40,178 nucleotides of DNA from an uncultured Flavobacteriales bacterium. GTDB taxonomy: Bacteria; Bacteroidota; Bacteroidia; Flavobacteriales; Crocinitomicaceae. The notes beneath the pieces are model-generated. The model was not told the origin of the DNA. It worked only from the letters and a program-made list of their open reading frames with translations, and made no database searches. Positions within the stretch are counted from its first letter, which is position 1, and every line of letters starts with the position of its first letter. The translations under genes and the position numbers were made by a program. Where the stretch lies: positions 1-40,178 of the forward strand of contig CAMLLB010000035.1 of the NCBI GenBank assembly GCA_946480815.1, given 5' to 3'. Positions 17,425-24,782 of this stretch are shown piece after piece.

Positions 17425-18315
17425 CTACAGCATAATTACCAATCCGGTTCTTAAACTGAATAAATTCTGAAAACGGTATCGGGATAATTGGAGCTTGTGT
17501 TGTTCATCGTAACTTGAGCCGTTGTAATTCATTGTACCCAGGAAATCTGACAATAATACCTGTACCGGAAGGTTTATATGTGCATACCCGCCAAAATTCC
17601 ATGCAATGTTTTTCGAAAGGGGTAAACGATATTCCAGGCCATACATCACTGTCAGGTTGATCGCAAACTCATTCTGGAATTTCAAATTCTGGTCGCTGAT
17701 CGAAACGGAATCCGTGCTGTAGTAATAATTATATGTTTCGTAAGATGTAATTGCCTTGTAATTCCCTGATTTTAATTTCGAAAGTTCTACTCCAAGCCCC
17801 AGTACGTTTACTAGTCCTGTTGGCATATTTGAGCCCCGTGATCCGATCTCAATTCGTGGCATAATGCGTATAGTATTGTATTTTACACGTGCATCGTATC
17901 CACCAACCGTGCCATAATAATAACCGAATTCATCATATAGGCCTTTAGGGTTTGCACCTTGAATAAAAATATCGCCGAAGTAATAGTTAACGTCCAAAGA
18001 CAAAGCAGTGCGTTCTTTCAGTACAAAACCCAAACTTCCATAGAAGCTGTAATTGAATTGGTCCTTATTGATCTGATTCCGGTAATTGCTGTAATATCCC
18101 TTGTTTTTAAGTTCTCTTTCTTTGGAACTTCCCAGTTTCAAAATGGTGTTGTGATTAACGCTGGCACCCAATTGAAGTGTAAAACGCTTTCCGTAGAATC
18201 CGGTAGTTTGATTTTTTTTCTTTGCTGCAGCATCAGAAGCCTTACCGGTCTGAGCAAACGAATTTAGAGTACTTATGAAAGATACTGCAATAAAAATGAT
18301 TACTATTCTTGACAT
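17425..18315 (-). CDS. Predicted outer-membrane beta-barrel protein
   Basis: A 296-residue protein of unknown function. The frame could start at 18348 inside the previous gene, but the Met at 18315 opens a clean signal peptide (MSRIVIIFIAVSFISTLNSFA) and is preferred; it leaves 7 bp after the protease stop. After an Ala/Lys-rich linker, alternating aromatic and polar strands follow (RFTLQLGASVNH, ALSLDVNYYFGD, NTIRIMPRIEIG, NLFSLRTGLVIML), typical of an 8-12-stranded outer-membrane barrel with a hydrophobic C-terminal strand. It is co-directional with and almost contiguous to the M48 protease gene, so the two are probably one operon. No specific family can be named. Confidence 0.75.
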   Translation of the reverse strand: MSRIVIIFIAVSFISTLNSFAQTGKASDAAAKKKNQTTGFYGKRFTLQLGASVNHNTILKLGSSKERELKNKGYYSNYRNQINKDQFNYSFYGSLGFVLKERTALSLDVNYYFGDIFIQGANPKGLYDEFGYYYGTVGGYDARVKYNTIRIMPRIEIGSRGSNMPTGLVNVLGLGVELSKLKSGNYKAITSYETYNYYYSTDSVSISDQNLKFQNEFAINLTVMYGLEYRLPLSKNIAWNFGGYAHINLPVQVLLSDFLGTMNYNGSSYDEQHKLQLSRYRFQNLFSLRTGLVIML

Positions 18316-18322
18316 GTGATTT

Positions 18323-20524
18323 TTAGTTAGTTGATTTGAAAATTTCATAAATTTTGGATCCTAACAGGATTCTGGAAGGTTTTCCGCTGATCAGGTATTC
18401 ATTGGATACGTCTGCATGACCGTTTTTCAAATCCACGCCAACAAAAGTGATACTTGTTTTTTGAGCGTCTAATAATTTACCTGTTAGAAAGATCAGGGCC
18501 ATTGGTGGAACATACCAGGTCGCGATCACCGGTTTTGCAATTTCCATCGGGGCACTTTTCTTTGTATCGATATAAAAAATGAGTGGGATCATAATGACAT
18601 CCGAGCTGTATTTCTTTGACATGTTTTGCAATGCCGTATAATCAACAGGGAAGAAGTTGACTTTAGAGTATCCTTCATTTTGTCTCAATGCCGATTTAAG
18701 ATACGTGAAGGCATTTATCCCTTCAATGGTGAGATCACTCGGAGCATTATCCGTACTTAAATTATATCCGTTATCTGCTGCTTCCTCAAGAATCAATGCT
18801 GTTGAGTTCTCTTTAATGGATTCAGATAATTGGATCGTCTTTTTGGATGATTCCACGATTTGAATATCCGGTTCAACCAATGCGATGCTCTTACTTTTTA
18901 AATCCGGAATTGCAGGAATTAATTTGGATTTGTTTTCCTTGTTCTCTGCTGAATTCAATGATTTGTTGCTTGCCGATTTGAATGCTCTTACAAAACTGCT
19001 GTCCGACATAATGTCTTTCATTCCATACAAATAATAAACAGTTGAATCAAATACCTGCGCATCGATATTGCCGTCTGCGGAGCGCTTTTTCTTGATCTTG
19101 TCGTACTTGGATTCGGTCGTTTTGGTGGTTTCGGCTTTTAAACTGTCAACAGGGATTTTAGCGATCGAATCATTGTATGTTTTATTTCGCTGAATAGCCT
19201 GGTGGTAATCGTATTTCGAAAATGACTCCAATGCAAATTGTTTTGTATTTGCTGCAGTTTCTACCATGCGGTCATAGATTGCCTGGATTTCAGGATCCGA
19301 CGCATTTGCAGCACGGATATCATAGATTTGTCTGAGTGCAATGGAAGAAAGTTCCAGTTTGTCCATTTTCTTCAGGATGGCATGAAGCACTGCTATTTCA
19401 CCCTCTTTGTGAATTTTTGATTCGAAAGGTTTGGAAACCGAAGCTGATTTGGTTTGTGCCAGCGCCAGCCAGGTTTTAGCTTTCATTTGTGTCAAATATT
19501 CGGAATTGGGGAATTCTTTTTCCAAAACGAAAATAGAGTAAAGCGCATTGGTCAGATCAAGGGAAAGAATGCTGTTTCTGATGGATTCGAAACGCGCAAT
19601 TGTCCGGATTTCATTGAATCGATCTGCACCAAGGATATTCGGGCTGCCTGTCCAGCCGGTTCCTTTTTCAAGGACTTCCAAAACCTGTTTTTTACGTTTG
19701 GAAATATTCGGATGTGAGCTCTTGCTGTCGTTGTAATTTTCCTCTGCGGTGATCTCAAAAGCTTCTTTCGGGAATTTAAAATCCGGAACGTAAAAATCAT
19801 TTGAATTAAAAAAGTTTTGCGGGATCTTGACTTCGTCGAATGGCAGGTAAGAATACATCAATACATCGAAGGTTGGTTCGATCAATGCTTCATCGTACCC
19901 TGCTTTTTTGTATAGATCGATAGCGTCCGCATCAGCTTCCAATTCACGTTCCTTGCTATACGTGCTTAATTCGTAGTAGTTTGGGTTTTTTAAGACTGTT
20001 TTTTGCTTAAAACGCTCCAAAACGTGCTTATGCTTGTAGTGTGCAATTTCGTGCGCCAATACATACGCAATCTGAGCTTCGGAACTTACCTGGGAAATTA
20101 AACCGGTAGTAACGAAAATAATTCCCTGATCCGTAGAAATAGCATTTGTTTCATTCGACTTTAAAGTGTAAAAACGAAGTTGTTTAAAGGTTTCTTTGTC
20201 ATCTTTCAATAAGTTTTTGGCGATGTCTTTCACATAGATCGAAATCGGATCTCCGAATACACACACTTCCGATTGAAGGATCTTATCAATAGAGGTATGG
20301 ATTGCCGTGTAGAAATTTTTTCTCAAAGAAACAGCCAATTCCGGCCGGTCAGCTTTGATATCCCTTTCCACTTTTTCATAAGTAGAGAGACTGAAGTCTT
20401 CGGGAATGGAACCGGTAGAAAGCAGCGTTTTGTAATGGTTGAAGTCTGTTTTGTTCTGGGCTGATAATCCGCCCGAAAAGCTGATTGATAGCAGGCAGGT
20501 TAGAAAGAATGTTTGTTTTAACAT
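18323..20524 (-). CDS. Exported M48-family zinc metalloprotease
   Basis: A 733-residue periplasmic protein with a signal peptide (ending GLSAQ). The peptidase M48 core spans ~90-270: zinc ligands His158 and His162 with catalytic Glu159 in HEIAH, and the third ligand Glu196 in ELEADADAI. This is the BepA/LoiP-like subgroup, known in other bacteria for outer-membrane protein quality control. Unlike BepA there is no obvious TPR C-terminus; instead residues ~400-730 form a long unassigned region, ending in a mixed alpha/beta domain (IALVEPDIQIVESSKKTIQL, ATWYVPPMALIFLTGKLLD). The barrel gene 7 bp downstream may be a client or partner, which is inference. Confidence 0.87.
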   Translation of the reverse strand: MLKQTFFLTCLLSISFSGGLSAQNKTDFNHYKTLLSTGSIPEDFSLSTYEKVERDIKADRPELAVSLRKNFYTAIHTSIDKILQSEVCVFGDPISIYVKDIAKNLLKDDKETFKQLRFYTLKSNETNAISTDQGIIFVTTGLISQVSSEAQIAYVLAHEIAHYKHKHVLERFKQKTVLKNPNYYELSTYSKERELEADADAIDLYKKAGYDEALIEPTFDVLMYSYLPFDEVKIPQNFFNSNDFYVPDFKFPKEAFEITAEENYNDSKSSHPNISKRKKQVLEVLEKGTGWTGSPNILGADRFNEIRTIARFESIRNSILSLDLTNALYSIFVLEKEFPNSEYLTQMKAKTWLALAQTKSASVSKPFESKIHKEGEIAVLHAILKKMDKLELSSIALRQIYDIRAANASDPEIQAIYDRMVETAANTKQFALESFSKYDYHQAIQRNKTYNDSIAKIPVDSLKAETTKTTESKYDKIKKKRSADGNIDAQVFDSTVYYLYGMKDIMSDSSFVRAFKSASNKSLNSAENKENKSKLIPAIPDLKSKSIALVEPDIQIVESSKKTIQLSESIKENSTALILEEAADNGYNLSTDNAPSDLTIEGINAFTYLKSALRQNEGYSKVNFFPVDYTALQNMSKKYSSDVIMIPLIFYIDTKKSAPMEIAKPVIATWYVPPMALIFLTGKLLDAQKTSITFVGVDLKNGHADVSNEYLISGKPSRILLGSKIYEIFKSTN

Positions 20525-20899
20525 AACCGGTTTTTTAGGTAAGTGGCTGTAAAAGTAGTGAATTCGCCAGAATATCGGTTAGATTGAAAAGGATTTATCA
20601 GATAAAAACAAATTCAAAGTTTGGAATACTGATACGATATTTATGCGAATAGTTTTGACAGCGGAGAAAATCCCAATTACCTTGTAGAGTGATCGTCACT
20701 TAAATTTGGACATTGTTCTTTGTAGTTTAGTTTCTCGTATGAGCGAAAGTCTGCTTTTTGTGCCTTTGCAAAAAGTAGGAGTTATTCGATTTAGATGAAT
20801 AAAAAGCAGTCTTCCGAATAAATAAATGACCGCACTAACGTTTGTCATATCAAAAGCTAACGCTTTTTCTTATTACATTTGCTCCCCTTGCGAAATACT
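20525..20899. other. Divergent intergenic region between the protease and permease genes
   Basis: This 375-bp region separates two divergent genes. No open frame, tRNA or known riboswitch was recognised. It contains two hairpins on the permease side: ctgctttttg (20751-20760) can pair with caaaaagtag (20769-20778) or with aaaaagcag (20801-20809). A small aaaagc-taac-gctttt stem with a T-run sits at 20852-20867. Confidence 0.5.
20874..20881 (+). promoter_or_regulatory. Possible -7 box upstream of the permease
   Basis: TACATTTG fits TAnnTTTG and lies 18 bp before the chosen ATG. That implies a leader of only about 12 nt, and no -33 TTTG is seen, so support is weak. Confidence 0.3.
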
Positions 20900-23011
20900 A
20901 TGAAACAAAACTCTCTCTTCCGTAAAAAAACCGTCCAGGATATCCTGGCATCTACTCAACAAGGTCAATCCGATGGACACGAATCACTTGGAAAGCACTT
21001 GAAAGTACGGGATTTAGCGGCTTTTGGAATTGCGGCCATTATCGGGGCGGGAATTTTTTCTACCATTGGTGAAGCCAGTTCGAACGGAGGTCCGGCAGTG
21101 ATTTTCTTGTTTATTTTTACTGCAATTGCCTGCGGTTTTGCTGCTTTCGCTTATGCGGAGTTTGCATCCATGGTACCGGTTGCGGGTTCGGCATACACGT
21201 ATTCTTACGTTGCATTCGGAGAGATCATTGCCTGGGTGATCGGTTGGGCACTCATTATGGAATACGCTATCGGGAATATCACTGTTGCCATTAGTTGGAG
21301 TGATTATTTTACCGGAATGCTCGAAGGAATAAACATTCATCTTCCCCAATGGATCCAAACAGATTACCTGACCGCCCATAACGGTTACAACGAAGCTGTT
21401 GCTTTGATGCAGGGAGGGAAAACCTTCGAAAACCTGGATAGTGGACTACAAGCTGCACATACGGCCTGGACGAATTCACCTACGATCTTCGGGTTTCATT
21501 TAATTTTCGATCTGCCGGCTCTATTTATTATCGTGTTGATCACCTGGCTGGTTTACCGTGGAATGAAGGAAAGCCGGAATGCAAGTAATGTGATGGTGGT
21601 CATTAAACTGGCAATAATCCTATTGGTAATTGCTGTTGGGATCTTTTATGTGGATACGGAAAACTGGAGTCCTTTTGCACCGAACGGAGTTTCTGGTATA
21701 TTAAAAGGAGTTTCTGCCGTTTTCTTTGCCTATATCGGGTTTGATGCTATTTCTACTACAGCTGAAGAATGTGAGAACCCGCAGCGGGATCTTCCGCGTG
21801 GAATGATGTGGGCAATCATTATCTGTACTATTTTGTATGTCATTATTTCATTGATCCTTACCGGATTGGTGAATTATAAAGTATTAGCTGTTGGTGATCC
21901 GTTGGCATTTGTATTCCGTGAAATTGATCTGAAATGGATGTCGGGAATTATTGCGGTTTCTGCAGTTATTGCTATGGCTTCCGTATTGTTGGTTTTCCAG
22001 ATGGGACAACCGCGTATCTGGATGTCTATGAGTCGCGACGGGTTGTTACCGAAGAAATTTTCCAAAGTTCACCCGAAATACAAAACACCGTCATTTGCAA
22101 CGGTTGTGGTTGGTTTTGTGGTGGCGGTTCCGGCATTATTCATGAACCTGACAATGGTGACTGATCTCTGTAGTATCGGAACATTGTTTGCTTTTGTCCT
22201 GGTGTGTGGAGGGGTACTCATCCTTCAGAATAAAACAGATATTCCGAGAGGGAAATTCAGAACACCATATGTCAATGGAAAATATATTTTGCCGCTTTTG
22301 GTTGTCGGAGGAATTGTCATTGGTTTTGTACAATATAAAAAAGAATTGACCGGTTTCCTGGTAAACGAATCCGAATTGAAAGAAACAAAAGATCTGATTG
22401 TTGACCTGACGGAAACGGAGTCTGCTCAATTGAAAGAAACGATCCTTGCAGCAGATAAAGAAGGGTTGGAGCGTATGGGGTCCGATTTGTTGGCTTATTT
22501 CGAACAAGCACCTAAGATCGACCTGAAAACGTCGCTTAAAGGAATTAAAAGTAACAGTAAAGCAGCAACGGTTGCTCAACTCGATCAACAAACCAAAGGC
22601 CGCTTGGTCCACTTCCTGGAAGGGTATGATGAGAAAGGATTGAAACTGATGGATTCGGATTTGGAGAAATATTATAGCCAGGGACCTAAAGTTCCGATCG
22701 AATCTGCGTTGAAGACGATTAATGTTGCGGGGAAACGCTTGTATAATAGTGGTTTTTCCCATTTTGCCCACAAAATCCCGACCTGGATATTCATCCTGTT
22801 TACCTTATTTATTACAGTTGTGACAATTCGGAAAAATCTTTCACTCATTCCACTTTTGGGCTTGCTTTCCTGTTTGTATATGATGAGCCAGATTGAATTG
22901 AGAAACTGGATTGCATTTGTAATTTGGTTGTGTGTAGGTTTGGTGATTTATTTCCTTTATAGCAGAAAGAATTCCAAATTGGGGTTGAGAAAAAGTGATT
23001 CAGCAAATTAG
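20900..23011 (+). CDS. APC-superfamily amino-acid permease with an inserted duplicated loop
   Basis: A 703-residue inner-membrane transporter of the cationic amino-acid transporter-like branch. A TTG at 20879 is in frame, but the ATG at 20900 is preferred. Residues ~45-480 hold the transporter core with family motifs: AAIIGAGIFSTIGEAS in helix 1, FAYAEFASMVPVAGSAYTYS, and a helix 6 segment AYIGFDAISTTAEECENPQR. Residues ~487-627 form a long hydrophilic loop containing two similar ~41-residue halves (DKEGLERMGSDLLAYFEQAP and DEKGLKLMDSDLEKYYSQGP). Three more helices follow (TWIFILFTLFITVVTI onward). Ordinary members are about 450-650 residues without this loop. Substrate is not determinable. 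A repeat-rich gap follows. Confidence 0.9.
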   Translation: MKQNSLFRKKTVQDILASTQQGQSDGHESLGKHLKVRDLAAFGIAAIIGAGIFSTIGEASSNGGPAVIFLFIFTAIACGFAAFAYAEFASMVPVAGSAYTYSYVAFGEIIAWVIGWALIMEYAIGNITVAISWSDYFTGMLEGINIHLPQWIQTDYLTAHNGYNEAVALMQGGKTFENLDSGLQAAHTAWTNSPTIFGFHLIFDLPALFIIVLITWLVYRGMKESRNASNVMVVIKLAIILLVIAVGIFYVDTENWSPFAPNGVSGILKGVSAVFFAYIGFDAISTTAEECENPQRDLPRGMMWAIIICTILYVIISLILTGLVNYKVLAVGDPLAFVFREIDLKWMSGIIAVSAVIAMASVLLVFQMGQPRIWMSMSRDGLLPKKFSKVHPKYKTPSFATVVVGFVVAVPALFMNLTMVTDLCSIGTLFAFVLVCGGVLILQNKTDIPRGKFRTPYVNGKYILPLLVVGGIVIGFVQYKKELTGFLVNESELKETKDLIVDLTETESAQLKETILAADKEGLERMGSDLLAYFEQAPKIDLKTSLKGIKSNSKAATVAQLDQQTKGRLVHFLEGYDEKGLKLMDSDLEKYYSQGPKVPIESALKTINVAGKRLYNSGFSHFAHKIPTWIFILFTLFITVVTIRKNLSLIPLLGLLSCLYMMSQIELRNWIAFVIWLCVGLVIYFLYSRKNSKLGLRKSDSAN

Positions 23012-23064
23012 CAAATTAGCAAATTAGCAATTTAGCAATTTAGCAATTTAGCAATTTAGCAATA
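23002..23064. repeat. Short tandem repeat, ~9-bp unit, at the permease 3' end
   Basis: About seven units of agcaaatt / agcaattt run in tandem, starting within the last codons of the permease. The first three units read agcaaatt and the later four agcaattt. This is simple repeat DNA. Confidence 0.85.
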
Positions 23065-23188
23065 TTACTAACAACTAATCCCTCGATGACCTCTTGAGAT
23101 AACTACAAAGAGAATATACGTGCATTACTCACACTTGTAACACGACACATCCTCATCGGGAGCCCAAAATAAGTTTTGGAATACATCA

Positions 23189-23254
23189 TGTATGGTTCAA
23201 GCATGGATTAAGTATAGATAGAGCATAGATAGAGTATGGAAATGTTATGGATTT
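23189..23254. repeat. Six 11-bp tandem units
   Basis: Consecutive 11-mers: tgtatggttca, agcatggatta, agtatagatag, agcatagatag, agtatggaaat, gttatggattt. The core ATrGa recurs once per 11 bp, close to one helical turn, so the units face the same side of the DNA. Confidence 0.7.
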
Positions 23255-23413
23255 AACACCTGATCGAAGGTGGTTTTACTGTGTTTCTAAGCTGTTTTGA
23301 CGTCAAAATACAATCTTACTAACTAAAAAATTGAGCGATTATAGATCTGCTTTTGTTTCTCATAAATGTGCAATGTTGATTTTAGACACAATCAAACTTT
23401 TCAATTTTCCATG

Positions 23414-23507
23414 CGCCTTCGCTGAAGCTTGTGCCATCGCTAACCTTGCTCTGCCGTCTGCGTGCTGCTGAAGCTTTAGCAGAGGCGCAAGTGGCTTCAC
23501 GAAGGCG
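23414..23507. repeat. Imperfect fold-back (inverted repeat) element
   Basis: cgccttcgctgaagcttgtgcc (split here as cgccttcgctgaagc + ttgtgcc, 23414-23435) is matched in inverse by 23484-23507 (ggcgcaag + tggcttcacgaaggcg) with three small differences. An inner ctgctgaa / tttagcag pair lies between them. The whole is GC-rich compared with its surroundings and could fold into a long stem. Confidence 0.6.
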
Positions 23508-23684
23508 AAGAGCTACTGGCGACATGCGATTAGCGCAAGCGTTTCTTCATTTTCAATTAGTTGAACCCTTTGAACTTTTTAATCTCCTTTCTATCTGTAA
23601 CTTTATGAGAACCTTGTTTGTCTTACGGGTATAATAGGATGTTTAGTTCGTAATTCGTAATTTGACACCCGTAATTCTTTAAAA

Positions 23685-24782
23685 ATGAAAGCTACTGCAA
23701 TTTTCACTGCTTTATTCTGCGTAAGCCTTATTCTGGGAGCCTGCAAAAAGAAACCCGTTGATCCCAATAACGATGGAACTGATTACGCTTATATGGAAGT
23801 GTATAAAGAAAATACCATGGGAGTTATTTACAACGAAGCAACCAATAGTGTTGCCTATAATAAGCCGGATGCAAATGGAACATACAAAATCTACATTTCA
23901 AATTATGATGGGACCGGGGAAGTTCAGTTAACATATCCGGGATGGGCGGCAAACAGGCATCAATGGGCGGAAGAGTGGGATCCGAGCGGACAATACTTAT
24001 ACTGCTATATCGAAAAAACAGATTATGTCAATGAACCCGGTCATACGCGCATTCCGGAGGATGCAATTCCTGGTTATGGTGCCTACACGGACTTGTGGAT
24101 TATTAAGCGGGACGGAAGTATGGCATGGCAAATGACCAATTTCCCGAATGACTACGATCATGGAATCATTCACGGGGCCATTTCGAATGATGGAACTATG
24201 TTTGCATGGACCGAGCGCGTTCAGGCACCGGTTTTCCTGGATTTGAACCTGGCTGCCGGAGCGTATGTATTTAAGGTTGCGGATGTGAGCTGGAATCCGA
24301 ACCCGGTGTTTTCCAACATCAGAACGTATCAGCCGGGGGGTGAACTTGCCGGTGGGGAAGTGGAAAGCATCAGTCCTTCAAAAACGGATATCCTGGTTTA
24401 CAGTACGTTTGAATCACATAATTTAGTTGCAACTCCGATTTACCGGATCGATCTGGCAAGTGGAAACACAACCAAACTAACAGAAGAAAGTTTTTCACAA
24501 TCACCGACCTATACACCGAACGGGCAGCGGATTGTTTACATGACAGGCGCGTATTGTGATATTTTTCCGGGGCAACTCCAGGGCGCCGACTGGTGGGTCA
24601 TGGATGCGAACGGCAATAATAAAAAACGCCTCACATACATGAATATGAAGGGCCATCCGCAAAGCGTGAACAGTTACCGTCTGGCCGGATCACTGTCTTT
24701 TATCAATGATTCTACCTTTATTGGCGGAGTGATGACACAATCTTTGGGATTAACCGGCTACAGTGCCTTGGTAAAGTTTTAA
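23685..24782 (+). CDS. Lipoprotein with TolB/WD40-like beta-propeller
   Basis: A 365-residue lipoprotein. The signal peptide ends in the lipobox LGAC with the lipidated Cys20, followed by three lysines rather than the acidic export signal seen on many Bacteroidota surface lipoproteins, so a periplasm-facing location is slightly favoured. The remainder has PD40/TolB-like blades: YKIYISNYDGTGEVQLTYPG, WDPSGQYLYCYIEK, ISNDGTMFAWTERV, YTPNGQRIVYMTG and NGNNKKRLTY. Such propellers usually bind peptides or proteins; no catalytic motif is visible. It is a lone gene whose stop overlaps the convergent DUF4838 gene. Confidence 0.85.
   Translation: MKATAIFTALFCVSLILGACKKKPVDPNNDGTDYAYMEVYKENTMGVIYNEATNSVAYNKPDANGTYKIYISNYDGTGEVQLTYPGWAANRHQWAEEWDPSGQYLYCYIEKTDYVNEPGHTRIPEDAIPGYGAYTDLWIIKRDGSMAWQMTNFPNDYDHGIIHGAISNDGTMFAWTERVQAPVFLDLNLAAGAYVFKVADVSWNPNPVFSNIRTYQPGGELAGGEVESISPSKTDILVYSTFESHNLVATPIYRIDLASGNTTKLTEESFSQSPTYTPNGQRIVYMTGAYCDIFPGQLQGADWWVMDANGNNKKRLTYMNMKGHPQSVNSYRLAGSLSFINDSTFIGGVMTQSLGLTGYSALVKF

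Larger units (their letters stand above)
23012..23684. other. 673-bp gene-free, repeat-rich interval
   Basis: No credible gene is seen. In order it holds the 9-bp tandem repeat (to 23064), an unremarkable stretch, six 11-bp units at 23189-23254, a GC-rich fold-back at 23414-23507, and an aattcgtaatt linker just before the lipoprotein gene. A frame at 23431-23634 is merely the translated fold-back. Confidence 0.6.

Noticed and set aside
23002..23064. Short direct repeats as an origin or CRISPR
   Set aside because: A 9-bp AT-rich simple repeat without spacers or DnaA boxes.
23431..23634. 67-codon plus-strand frame in the permease-lipoprotein gap
   Set aside because: It is simply the fold-back element read in one frame; composition is Ala/Arg-rich unlike local proteins, and no start context is seen.
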